From: JADGRB01 sp963835825
GTDB lineage: Bacteria > Myxococcota_A > Polyangia > Fen-1088
Reading direction: 5' to 3'
DNA length: 64,000 bases
NCBI GenBank assembly: GCA_963835825.1
Contig: CAWIGZ010000011.1
Span: 1 to 64,000 of the forward strand
In this document: positions 35,119 to 45,380 of the stretch, one piece after another
How positions within the stretch are numbered: the stretch's first letter is position 1
Layout of the letters: the number at the start of each line of letters is the position of its first letter
Position numbers and translations under genes: made by a program
Notes under the pieces: generated by a model
What the model was told of the DNA's origin: nothing
The model's input: only the letters and a program-made list of their open reading frames with translations
The model's database searches: none

Positions 35119-36543
35119 TCAGTTCTGGAAGGCGATCCAGTCCGCCACTTCGGCTGGGAAGAAGCCTCTTGGCCCCAGTGAGGGAAAGGTCAGTCTCAGG
35201 TAAAGAGGTCCGGGAGCGACCGATGAAAGCTCGACTGCGCCGCTCGCGGAGGGCGACGGCTGACAGGCTCCCTGGTCGAAGGCGCAGCTGCCGCAAATCT
35301 CGTCGGCTGGACCGTACGCCGCCACCTGTGTGGCCGACGGGATCTGAATCTGCAAATACGTCGTGATGCCCGCAGCGGTCGTTTGTCCGGCGATGATCTG
35401 AAGAACGTTCTGGCCGGCGTCCAAGAAACCCGCCGGGAGCTGGAAGGGAACGGTTCCCTCGCAGGACTCGGACAGGTAGTCGCCGACGGTGGAGCTGGCG
35501 ACCGGTGATTGGAGATATCGCTGCCGCCCGTCGGATGGCAGTTGGATCACCGCGGCGGCGCTACCGCCGAAGAGCGGCGCGGTCCCTTGGCAGTCTCGGA
35601 AGATCAGCGTGCCATCATCGGACGGCGACGATGGCGATGGCCCCTTCGGGCGAGACCCGGCGGTGAGGCCGACCGACCCTCCCGGCGCGTTCGGCAGCGT
35701 CCAGTACGGGTTCGTATCGAGGTCGTTGGCGATCGGCTCACCGCCGGTCGGAAGCGCGGGCAGCGAGCAAGGACAGATTGACTCGTCGGTCGTCGCCGCG
35801 CCTGCCTCCACGACGTGCATGGCAGCCCAGACATCGTCGATGTTCATGTTCCAGAAGTTGAAGAAATTTTCCGCGAAAAGCGCGGGATCGCGGCGCTGTG
35901 GCGCCTGCCTGTAGTAGCGAACGAAAGCGTCGACCCCTTTCCCGCGGATCAGGTAGCGCGCCAGGAGGCCGCCCTCGCTGTAAACATCCTGCGCGCTGTC
36001 GACCGAGGTCTCCGTCACCGCCTGTTGCCATGGGACGATGTAGGTCAGATCGGTTCTCGCGTTGCCGCCACAACCGATTGACTGCGCCGCCCCCTCGACG
36101 AGGAGCGGGATCGGTAGACCCCCGGGAGCGAGAAGCTCCATGTACGCGTGCATGAGCTCGTGCTGGTAGGGAAGATCGGGAGCCGCGATCTCCAGGTAGC
36201 CGTAGGCCTCGCAGCCAGCCTCGGATGCCCGGTCGCACGTCGAGGCGATGTGATCCACGCCGAGCAGGTGGTAGTCGATTTTTCTCCCCTCCGGCATTCC
36301 CAGCATCGTTCGTTTGTCGGCCCAATCGGTCTCCAGCGCGGCGAGGCCGGCGGCGCCTTGCATGTAGGGAGCCGGAGGGGCGAGGTCGAAGGTAGGGTCG
36401 ACAAAGAGACGGAAGTGCGCCGACTCGCCCACCAGCACGCCCGGCATCGACCGCGGTCCGCAACCGGCAACCCACCAGAAGAGCGCGAGACAGGGGCACG
36501 AACGGAAATGCCGGACCATTTCTCCCGCGCCCCAGCCGCTCAT
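35119..36543 (-). CDS. Lipoprotein with HExxH zinc metallopeptidase motif
   Basis: The 474-residue protein has a lipoprotein signal ending WWVAGCGPRSM. The motif HELMHAYMELLA gives an HExxH zinc site, and LLVEGAAQSIG about 20 residues later supplies the downstream Glu of gluzincins. The sequence SEGGLLARYLIRGKGVDAFV looks like the helical lid of such peptidases. The C-terminal half is beta-rich with several Cys (CPCSLPALPTGG, CGSCAFDQGAC). It is probably attached to the outer membrane and cuts an unknown protein substrate. Similar lipoproteins are frequent in Myxococcota. It is on its own strand block with the kinase gene 60 bp upstream. Confidence 0.75.
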   Translation of the reverse strand: MSGWGAGEMVRHFRSCPCLALFWWVAGCGPRSMPGVLVGESAHFRLFVDPTFDLAPPAPYMQGAAGLAALETDWADKRTMLGMPEGRKIDYHLLGVDHIASTCDRASEAGCEAYGYLEIAAPDLPYQHELMHAYMELLAPGGLPIPLLVEGAAQSIGCGGNARTDLTYIVPWQQAVTETSVDSAQDVYSEGGLLARYLIRGKGVDAFVRYYRQAPQRRDPALFAENFFNFWNMNIDDVWAAMHVVEAGAATTDESICPCSLPALPTGGEPIANDLDTNPYWTLPNAPGGSVGLTAGSRPKGPSPSSPSDDGTLIFRDCQGTAPLFGGSAAAVIQLPSDGRQRYLQSPVASSTVGDYLSESCEGTVPFQLPAGFLDAGQNVLQIIAGQTTAAGITTYLQIQIPSATQVAAYGPADEICGSCAFDQGACQPSPSASGAVELSSVAPGPLYLRLTFPSLGPRGFFPAEVADWIAFQN

Positions 36544-36603
36544 GACGCTACTACTCCAACTGAGAGGTGTCGAATCCTCCCTCGGAGAACGGCGCGGGCG
36601 CGC

Positions 36604-38061
36604 TCAGGGAGCCTTCGGAGAGTCGGGGTCCCAAGCGTGGAGACGTGACACCGCGGCGGGGGCCGGTTTCGCCGACTCGGCGCGGGCGCGCTTGACCCGG
36701 CGCGCGCGCGATGGTGCCGCGGCGGCAGGTGTGGGCGCCACCTCGGCGGCGACGATCTTCGTGGCCGATGGAAGCTTCACGGGAGACGGCGGGGTTGTCG
36801 CCGTCGCGCCGGGAGCGGCCCCCAGCGCGACCGGCGCGGCCGGGGGGCGCGCGGCCTCGGTCTTCCATCGCTTCGCCGCCAGGCCCCCGGCCAGCGCGAA
36901 CACCGCGGCGAAGGCCGTCAACGCCAGCCCGCGCGCCCATTTCCGGCCGCGGCTCGCCCGCCGCCGCGTCGGACCGAACGCGTCGGTCGCGGTCGGCTCC
37001 TCGGGGCCGGCGGAGCGAACGGTCACCGGCCGCCCCGCCAGGTGCTCGCCCAGCGACTTGCCGGCGCGCTGGGCCTCGTGCCAGGCGGCCAGCTCGTCGG
37101 CGAACAGGCGCTGCATCAACCCGCCCAGCGCGACCGTCGAGACGGGGATGCTCGCCTCCCGCGCGAAGGTCTCCAGCGCCACCTGCAGCGCCTGCATCGT
37201 CGGATAGCGGTGGTCCGGGTGGGGCGCCAGCGCCCGCATCACGATGTCGGCCAGCGCCGTCGGGTAGACGCCCTTTTCCTCGGGCCAGGCGGGCGGGGCG
37301 GCGACGCCGGTGGCGATCCGGTTCAGGATCTCCAGGTCGCTGTCGCCGGTGAACGGCGCCGCGCCGGTCGTCAGCTCGTAGAGGATCGTCCCCAGCGCGA
37401 AGACGTCGCTGCGGCGATCGACGGCCCGCCCGCGGCACTGCTCGGGCGACATGTAGGCGAACTTCCCCTTCAGCGTCCCCTCCTGCGTGCGGGTTCGCTG
37501 CAGCGCCCACTTGGCGATGCCGAAGTCCGAGACCTTCACCGCGCCGTCGTAGGAGACCAGCACGTTGGACGGCGAGACGTCGCGGTGGACGATGTTCAGC
37601 GCGTCGCCGCCGGGGCCGAGCCGCTCGTGCGCGTAGTGGAGGCCGGCGGCGGCGGCGGCGACGATCTCGATGGCGTGGCCCAGGTCGAGCGGCACGGTCG
37701 CCTCGCCGGCGCTCCGGGCGTGCGCGCGCATGAGCTCGCGGAGGTTGGCGCCGTGGACGTACTCCATGGCGAAGAAGGGGGCGTCACCGTCGGCGCCGAC
37801 GTCGTAGACCTCGGTGATGTGGGGGTGGGTGAGCGTCGCCGAGAGGCGCGCCTCGTCGAGGAACATCCGCAACAGCTCGGGATCGAGCGCGTGCTGCGGA
37901 AGGATCCGCTTGAGGACGACGAGCTTCTCGAACCCTTCGATCCCCACGCCCAAGAGGCGCGCCAGGTAGATCTCGGCCATGCCGCCGACGGCCAGGCGGC
38001 GAATCGGCTCGTAGCGGCCGATCGGACGGCCGTTGCCGGGGAGCGGCTCTACCCCAGACAT
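36604..38061 (-). CDS. Pkn-type Ser/Thr protein kinase, single-pass
   Basis: The 485-residue protein shows all kinase landmarks: Gly-rich loop LAVGGMAEIYLAR, Lys in LVVLKRILP, HRDVSPSN catalytic loop, DFGIAK and MSPEQCRGR. The DVSPSN variant is typical for bacterial Pkn kinases of myxobacteria. A membrane helix (GLALTAFAAVFALAGGLAA, about 380-400) and a Pro/Ala/Lys-rich tail follow. It is divergent from the c-heme gene cluster at 38362. It could be a partner of FHA proteins such as that at 30176, an inference from domain types only. Confidence 0.93.
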   Translation of the reverse strand: MSGVEPLPGNGRPIGRYEPIRRLAVGGMAEIYLARLLGVGIEGFEKLVVLKRILPQHALDPELLRMFLDEARLSATLTHPHITEVYDVGADGDAPFFAMEYVHGANLRELMRAHARSAGEATVPLDLGHAIEIVAAAAAGLHYAHERLGPGGDALNIVHRDVSPSNVLVSYDGAVKVSDFGIAKWALQRTRTQEGTLKGKFAYMSPEQCRGRAVDRRSDVFALGTILYELTTGAAPFTGDSDLEILNRIATGVAAPPAWPEEKGVYPTALADIVMRALAPHPDHRYPTMQALQVALETFAREASIPVSTVALGGLMQRLFADELAAWHEAQRAGKSLGEHLAGRPVTVRSAGPEEPTATDAFGPTRRRASRGRKWARGLALTAFAAVFALAGGLAAKRWKTEAARPPAAPVALGAAPGATATTPPSPVKLPSATKIVAAEVAPTPAAAAPSRARRVKRARAESAKPAPAAVSRLHAWDPDSPKAP

Positions 38062-38153
38062 CTCCGCGCCCAGAATATCAGAATGCGGCGGGCATTCGCG
38101 CGCGGACGGCCGCCTTCGGCGCGAAGGCGCCGGCTTGGTCCGCGGGTGGCGGT

Positions 38154-38337
38154 GTTGCGCAACGCTGCGACGCCGCAGCTTTCCTTCGAGATTCCAGCCA
38201 GATCGCCGACGGGCATGCGAGAATCGGCCGCGTTTGCGGGGTCCGGGGGTTGCGCAACAGACGCCCGGAAAACAGCGGGCGAGCGCGGCTCTTCGGCTGT
38301 TTCGGACGCGATTTCGTTGGCCCCCTTATTGCGTAAT
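38154..38337. promoter_or_regulatory. Three TTGCGCAA-type palindromic boxes in divergent promoter region
   Basis: GTTGCGCAAC occurs at 38154-38163 and 38249-38258, and ATTGCGTAAT at 38328-38337, 24 bp upstream of the c-heme gene start. All three are perfect or near-perfect ten-base palindromes in the 300-bp gap between the kinase gene and the heme-protein gene. They look like binding sites of one dimeric regulator. Confidence 0.55.
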
Positions 38338-38361
38338 CCGGCGAACGAAGGAGAGCCGCTC

Positions 38362-40804
38362 ATGCGAGACAAGCTCACAGTCAAGACACTCTGGTTGCTG
38401 CAGTCGAGCGTCGTCGGGTTGGCGCTCGGGGCCGGCGCCGGGTGCAGCTCGACGAGCAGGACCAGCGGGAACGTCAGCGCGCTTCCGGCCGACGTCCAGG
38501 CGATCACGTTCTTGCAGCGGACGCCGCGCAACGACGACGGCAACGTCTTCGACTACGCCAACTTCGTGCCGGGCGGACGGCTGTCGATGCTCTCGCCGCC
38601 GTCGGCCGACGGGCAGCTGACGGTGATCTTCCCCAACCCGGCGACCTGCGCGCAGATTGACCCGGCCGACGTGGACCACTGCGTGAGCGGCTCTGACGTG
38701 CAGTCCTACGACCTCTCGTTCGACGCGAAGTCGGCGGTCTTCTCGGCGCGCCTCCCCGGCGACGGCAACTATCAGATCTATTCGATCAACCTCGACGGGA
38801 CGAACCTGCAGCAGCTGACCAGCGGCGGCAACGACTTCGTCTACCCGGTCTACGCTCCTGGCGATCGCGTCACCTTCATGACTAACCGCAACGTCGAGGA
38901 TGACGGCACGTCGAGCTCGATGCAGTTCAAGGACGAGTACGAGCGGGCGGTGACCGCCCAGGTCGGCACCGTCACCACCAGCGGCACCGACCTGCAGCTC
39001 GGGCCCCGCAACGTCTCCCACCGCGTCTCGCCGGCGCTGCTGCCCGACGGTCACCTGCTCTACACCGAGTGGATGCACATGGGCGGGGTCAACACCGGGC
39101 ACCTGCGCATGATGAACACCGACATGACGGGCATGAAGGAGGCCTTCGGCGACGAGCTGGCCTCGAAGTATCCGTCCACGAACAGCTACCTCAAGGCCCG
39201 CTACGTCACGACCAAGATGGTGCCGGACCCCGACGACAACACCAAGATGCTCGCCGACTACCAGGTCATCGCGGTCGCCACCTCGCGGGATCGCACCCTG
39301 CAGTCGGGCAAGCTGTTCCTCATCGACCTGAACGGCAGCGAGGCGAACTCGGCCTCGCAGGATCTGACCCCGCTCATCCCGGGCGATCGGTCGCCGAGCG
39401 CGCAGGGGATCGGCCGCTACTACGACGCCGAGCCGGTGGGCGACGAGGCCCCGGGGCAGTTCCTCACCTCCTGGGCGGACGGCCCCGTCCAGTCGGAGGA
39501 GCTCGACCGCGCGAAGAGCACCGCGCAGTTCGGCATCTACGTGCTCGACGCGGCGAAGGCGAACGCCAGCAACGGCGGGCGCTCGCCGATCTACGACGAC
39601 CCGAACTACTGGGACGTGCTGCCGCGCCCGGTGAAGGCCCGGCCGGAGCCGCCCGAACCTGGCGTCGCCGATCAGCACCACCGACACCAGCACCACGATC
39701 GGCTGCCTCAACGTCTACAACTCGTCGCTGATGACCATCCCGCAAGGCAGCGTGGTGAAGGTGCGCCTCATCGAGGGGTTCTCGGGCGAAGAGGGGGGCG
39801 TCGACATGTTCGGCACCACCGAGTTCGACGGGCAGTCGCGCTACGGAGAGATTCCGCTGCAGAGCGACGCCTCGTTCGCCGCCGACGTGCCGGCCAACGT
39901 GCCGCTGCACATCCAGCTCGTCGACAAGTTCGGGATGGCCGCGCCGGTCAGCGGCAGCCACGGCACCGCCGCGGGCACGCCGGTCGCCAACGAGGACATC
40001 TGGTTCTCCGGCCGCTCCGGGGAGGCGCGCTTCTGCGGCGGCTGCCACGAGAACCGCACCAAGCCGTCGTCGATCGCGCCGGGCCAGACCGAGGCGGTCG
40101 TCCACGGTCCGGTCAACCTCGACGCGCCTCGGGCCGACCGCGCGTCGAAGACCGCCTACGTGTTGACCAACGGCGTCCTGCCGGCCGGGACCAACCCGGC
40201 CAACCCGGGCGACAACGACGTACGCGGCGTCCCCTGGGATCTGGCGATCCAGCCGATCCTCGACAAGCACTGCATCAGCTGCCACGACGGGACGGCGGGT
40301 CCGAACAACCCCAGCTACACCGTCACCGACATGACCAGCGGCTCGTATCAGACCTTCGTCTTCGACCTCCGCGGCCAGAAGCTCAACGTGACTGTCGGCG
40401 AGCGCATGACGGGCGACTACACGGCGTCGTACATCTCCCTCATGGGGCTCGGCGAGATCCTCGGCGAAGACGTCGTCAGCATCACCACGCCTCCCGGCGA
40501 GGACGGCCTGCAGTCCCTGTTCGGAACCTCCGGCAACTACGTGACCGCGGCGGCGGCGGCGACCAGCCCGCTCATGTGGCTCCTCGACCCGCCGCAGCGC
40601 TATCCGGTCGACACCACGACCCGGGCGTTCGGACCCCAGCCGCTCGCCTCGACCAGCTTCATGTTCTCGGGAAATCCGCACCTCGTCGACGAAGGGCAGG
40701 CCGACATGACGCCCGACGAGTACTACCTCCTGGAGCTCAACATCGACATGGGTGCCCAGTACTTCTTCCGGGAGAACCTGGATGAAGCCGGGGCGACGCC
40801 GTAA
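38362..40804 (+). pseudogene. HzsA-like lipoprotein: beta-propeller plus c-type heme domain (one frameshift)
   Basis: The start ATG 38362 has a good ribosome site (GAAGGAG) and a lipoprotein signal ending ALGAGAGCSS. Propeller strands (SYDLSFDAKSAVFSARLP-like, NYQIYSINLDGTNLQQLTSG) give a PD40/TolB-type domain. After a frame change near 39660, the second half carries heme sites RFCGGCHENRT and KHCISCHDG and the family phrase WDLAIQPILDKHC. The order propeller, then CxxCH domain, resembles the hydrazine synthase alpha subunit family, many members of which occur outside anammox bacteria with unknown reaction. The joined length is about 814 residues. It is the first gene of a three-gene set with the HEAT protein and a second heme protein. 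Confidence 0.75.
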
Positions 40805-40826
40805 CCACGAACGGGAGCCAGTGAAC

Positions 40827-41685
40827 ATGCGAATCATCAACATGAACGCAAAGAAGCTCGCGATCGTCACCTCGCTCGGGCTCGCTCTGGGGGCGGGGCG
40901 GAGCGCCAACGCTGGAACCGGCGGTGGCCCGCAGTCGATCCAGCAGGCCATCGCCGCCAACTCGGTCGACTCCATCAAGGCCGAGCTCGAGCGGACCGAG
41001 CTCCTGATCTGCGCCGCCTGCGTCGATCTCGGTCACCCCGCTCGTCGACCACCCGGATGTGCGCGTGCGGACGGTCGCCGCCTGGTGGCTGGCCCGCCGC
41101 GGGGTGGCCAAGACGATCCAGGTGCAGATGCTGAACCGGCTGTCGCAGCCCGACTCGACGGCGGCGCTGAACGCGGCCGACGTGCTGGGCGAGTTCCACT
41201 ACGTCTCGTCGATCCCGGCGCTGGGCGCCGCGCTGTCGAACCCGCTCTTCTCGGGGGCGGCGCGCGCGGAGATGGCCAAGGCGCTGGGGACGATCGGACG
41301 GCCGGCCGGGACGCAGTATTTGACGACCGCGCTCGCCGACAGCGATCCGCAGGTGCGCTCCGCCTCGCTGCTCGCGCTCCGCGCGATCCCGGGCTTTCAC
41401 GACGGCAGCGTGGCGGCGCCCCTGATCAGCGACGGCGATCCGGGCGTCCGCTCCGACGCGGTGGTCACCGTCGGGATGTTCAAGTACGCCGGCGGAGCGC
41501 CGGCGCTCGTCGCCGCGTTGTCCGATCCGTCGCAGGTGGTGCGCAAGAAGGCCGCCTGGGCGCTGGGCGAGATCGGGGCCTCTTCGGCGACGGCCGGTCC
41601 GGCCCTGCAGAGCGCCGCCGCCAACGATCCGAGCCCGCTGGTCCGCTCGCTGGCCAAGGCCGCGCTGACCAAGCTGTCCCAGTAG
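40827..41685 (+). pseudogene. Exported HEAT-repeat protein (one frameshift)
   Basis: ATG 40827 begins a signal peptide (KLAIVTSLGLALGAGRSANA). After a shift near 41035 the protein is a run of HEAT units: DHPDVRVRTVAAWWLARRGV, LNAADVLGEFHYVSSIPALG, LADSDPQVRSASLLALRAIP, SDPSQVVRKKAAWALGEIGA, ending at 41685. About 286 residues. It is 22 bp after the first heme protein and 68 bp before the second, so it is probably a periplasmic scaffold or assembly partner of the two. HEAT proteins are common neighbours of multi-heme and phycobilin systems. The shift is likely an indel. Confidence 0.75.
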
Positions 41686-41753
41686 GCTGGCGTTCTCGTC
41701 GCTGGCCGGCGTTCCAAATCCGATCGGGACTTGATACAATCGGCGTCCCCGAA

Positions 41754-44700
41754 ATGCGTTCTTCCCCACAGGGCAGGGTCCATTGCGGGCTGGTGCTGGC
41801 GGCCGCCGCGGCGCTCTTCGGCTGCCGGCCGGCCCCGCCGCCCGAGCAGCACTTCTACGACGTCCACATCCAGCCGATCCTGAACGCCTCCTGCGTCGGC
41901 AACACGTCGCCCTGCCACAGCATCGCCGTCGATCCGGTCACCAACACCCCGACGGCGCTCGGGAACCTCGATCTGTCGTCGTTCGAGGGCGTCCAGAAGC
42001 GGCGCGACGTGCTGCGCACCTACGGCAGCTATCCGCAGCCGCTGCTGCTCTTGAAGGCGATGCCGCCCGAAAGCAATCAGATCCCCTACCGGGGAAAGTT
42101 CTACCCCAGCGAAATCCAGCACAGCGGCGGCTCGCCGATCCAGCCCAACTCCGAGGCCTACTTCGAGCTGAAGAACTGGCTGGACAACGGCGCCAACCGC
42201 GACGGGATCGCGCCCCAGGCGGTCGCCAACAAAGGGGTCGGCCCGTGCAGCGAGGCGCTCCCGCCGGTCAGCCAGCGCCTCACCTTCGACGTGAACAGCC
42301 AGGCCTACCAGGACTTCAAGGCCAACGTCGAACCGATGCTCGAATCGTCCTGCGCCTTCGGCAGCTGCCACGGATCGCCGCAGGCCGACATGTACCTGAC
42401 CTGCGGGCAGAGCGGCCAGATCGATCCGGAGGCCGAGACCGCCTTCAACTACGCGCAGGTGGCGGGCTTCGTCATCGCGCCGCCGGGCGATCCGACCATG
42501 ACCAACGTCGACCAGAGCGAGATCCTCCTGCGGCCGCTGGCCGTCGCGGCCGGCGGCGTCAGCCACACCGGCGGGACCTTCTTCCAGTCGCGCAGCGACG
42601 ACACCTGGGTCGCCTGGGAGTCGTGGGCCAAGGAGGTCCAGATGGAGCCGCCGCTGGCCTACGGACCCAAGACCGCCGGGCAGACGTTCTTCGAGGACAA
42701 CGTCATGCCCAAGCTGCTCGTGCGCGGCTGCGACCTCGAGGGGTGCCACAGCCCCGACGGGTTCAACGACTTCCGCCTCCGCTCGGGCGCGTTCGGCTTC
42801 TTCGCGCCGGCGGCGCTGACGCGCAACTACCACGCGCTGGCCGACGAGTTCATGGCCTTCGACACCGCCGACGTCAAGCAGTCGCGCGCGGTGAAGAAGA
42901 ACATCATCGCCGCGTCGGGCGGGACGACCCACCGCGCCGGCGCGGTCTTGGAGGACCTCAACACCTCGGTCGATACCCCCTGCCCGCAGCCGTTCGACCC
43001 CGCCACCGCCACCCGCGCCTTCTGCGTCCTGGCTGCCTGGCAGCAGATCGAACGCCAGGATCGGATCGCCGCCGGGGCCGTCTCGCCGATGACCGCCGGC
43101 AGCACGCTGCCGCTGGTGTTCGTGGCGCGGCCCAAGAACGGCGACGACCTCCTGCACTTCGACACGCTACGAGGGCGGGGCCGATCTGAAGCTGGCCGAC
43201 GCCACGCTCGACGCCACCGGCAAGGTGACCGCCGTCGGCAACGTCCGCAGCGCGCTCGGCCCCTGCGCCGGCCTGGCCGGCCAGGACGTCGACGTGCGCG
43301 GTCCCGAGTGGAGCTACGACGCCACCAAGGTGGTCTTCGCGGCGCGGCCGGGGGCGTCGAGCGGGCTCGATCTCTGGTTGCTCGACGTGGCCGGAGGCAC
43401 CTGCCAGCGGCTCACCAGCGACAACGGCCGGATCGTCGACGGGACCAACGTCCGGGTGCACAACTTCGATCCGGTGTTCGCCCCCGACAACACCATCGTC
43501 TTCGCTTCGACGCGCTCGGGAACGCTCACGCAGCGGAACATGCTTCCGAATTCGGATCTCTTCCGGGTCAAGCCGTCGACGGCCGGCATGTTCAGCTACG
43601 ACTTCGGTAAGCCGCCGGAGCAGATGACCTTCCTCTTGAACTCCGAGCTGTCCCCCGCCTTCATGCAGGACGGTCGCGTCAGCTTCACCGCCGAGAAGGC
43701 GACGCCCAACTTTTACCAGCTCTCCGGCCGGCGGATGAACTGGGACCTCACCGACTATCATCCGCTGCTGGCGCAGCGCGCCCAGTCGACCACCACCTTC
43801 GACAACAACCTGTTGCCCTCGGTCGGCTACCAGGAGGCGACGGAGATCCGCGAAGGGCTCGACCGGAACTTCCTGCTCATTCTTTCGAACGAGGGCGCGA
43901 AGGGGGGCGGCGGCGCGCTGGCGACGTTCAACCGCTCGATCGGCCCCTTCGAGGCCGACCGCGACGACGTCACGTTTCTCAAATCGATGGTCATCGTCGA
44001 CCCGGCCGCCGCGCCGGCCGCCGACGGCACGACCACCGGCGCCTACCGCTCGCCGTTCTCGCTCCCCAACGGCGAGATCCTGGCCTCCTACGACGGCACG
44101 GTGAAGAACATCCTCACCGACATTCCGCGATATCAGCTGGTGGCCGTGAATCCCCAGACCGGCGCCAACCGACCGCTGGCCAGCGACGGATCGCTCTCCT
44201 ACGTCGAGGCGGCGCTCGGCTACAAGCGCGGGGAGACGGAGCTGTTCTCGAACCTTCCCCAGCTGGTCTTCGGCGGCCACTCCGGTGAGACCGACGCCGC
44301 CGGCAACGGCATCATGCACTTCCCCGACGTCCCGGTGCTCGCCACGCTGCTGGGCGCCAACCTGCGCCGCGGCCGCGACGTCTCGGCGTTCGACGGCGTG
44401 GCGTCGCTGAAGGTCTACCAGGACCTTCCGCCGCCGCCGTTCTCGACGAAGGCCGACATTCCCATGGGGGCGATGGCCTACTCGCAGCTCATGACCATCG
44501 GCTCGGCCGACTTGCTGGGCGATCACTCGCTGAAGGCGCTGGTTCCCGCGGGCGTGCCGCTGATCCTCGAGTTCGACGACAGCAGCGGCAAGGCCCTGTT
44601 CACCATGTCGGAGGAGCACCAGGTGACCGCCGGCGAATACATCACTCCCGGTCCCCAGCGCGCCGTGTTCAACAACATCTGCGGGGGCTGCCACGGGAGC

Positions 44701-44802
44701 CTGAGCGGCTCGGAGCTGGACCTCGCAGTGAGCGCCGACGCCCTCACGGGCGCTTCCATTTCGCAGTCGCGCTACGCCGACCCGCAGCAGCTCCACCAGT
44801 AG
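41754..44802 (+). pseudogene. Lipoprotein with atypical heme c motifs and beta-propeller (one frameshift)
   Basis: The start ATG 41754 gives a lipoprotein signal (LVLAAAAALFGCRPAP). Motifs in order: CVGNTSPCHS (C-x6-CH), CAFGSCHGS and CDLEGCHSP (both C-x3/4-CH class), then after a frame change near 43170 a PD40-like propeller (SYDATKVVFAARPG, LDLWLLDVAGGTCQRLTSDN) and a final canonical NICGGCHGS. The domain order is the reverse of the gene at 38362 (heme-like first, propeller second). Joined length is about 1015 residues. It is probably outer-membrane attached and electron-carrying, but the wide Cys spacing means heme attachment at the first three sites is uncertain. Confidence 0.7.
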
Positions 44803-44914
44803 CTCCAGCCGCCTGCCCGCGACCGTCCGGTCGCCACGGCTGTGGATAAACTGTTACCAAAAGATTGGCGGCCCGAAAACAGGCCGAAACATCCATCGGC
44901 GATAGTGGGGCGTC

Positions 44915-45367
44915 GTGCTGGTCGCCGCTCCCGCAGATCCCAAGTCCTCGAGCGCGCCGGCCAGCTCGGTGGTGGGCCGACCCGACACCGACACCGCGAC
45001 CGCGGCCGCGGCCATCCTGGCGCTCACCGCCGATCCGGAGGTCCGGGATCTGCTGCTCGAGCTGGCGATCGCCGAGGGGTTCGGTGTTCGCTGCGCCGAG
45101 ACGGAGGCCGAGGCCGCCGAGATTCTCGACCTCGAACGCCCGGGCCTGGTGCTCGTCGACCTCGACATGCCGGGCCGGACGGGAACCAAGTTCCTGCGGG
45201 CGCTCCGCCAGGGGCCCCTCAACGGAATCCCCTGCATCGCCGTCACCGCGTCGAACGATCCCATGCTGGCGGTCAGCGTCGACGCGTCGATCTTCTACAA
45301 GCCCGATCTCGACGGGATCGACACCGCCATCGGGCGGCTGTTCTGGCCCGAATCGCGCGGCCGCTGA
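44915..45367 (+). CDS. Single-domain response regulator
   Basis: The 150-residue protein has a 35-residue disordered start and a CheY-like receiver domain: phosphorylatable Asp in LVLVDLDMPGRTG, the Thr/Ser switch in IAVTASND and the Lys in IFYKPD. One acidic-pocket position is replaced by TADPEV at the N-terminal strand, so metal binding may be weak. No output domain and no nearby histidine kinase are present, so it is an orphan. It is convergent with the DUF3570 gene. Confidence 0.8.
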   Translation: MLVAAPADPKSSSAPASSVVGRPDTDTATAAAAILALTADPEVRDLLLELAIAEGFGVRCAETEAEAAEILDLERPGLVLVDLDMPGRTGTKFLRALRQGPLNGIPCIAVTASNDPMLAVSVDASIFYKPDLDGIDTAIGRLFWPESRGR

Positions 45368-45380
45368 GCCTCAGAGACCG

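Noticed and set aside
37042..40785. Very long plus-strand frame spanning the kinase gene and the heme gene
   Set aside because: The first part is the antisense of the kinase; only the part from 38362 is coding, and that frame breaks near 39660.
44854..45264. Minus-strand ORF opposite the response regulator
   Set aside because: It is antisense to a receiver domain with all key residues and has no protein-like features.
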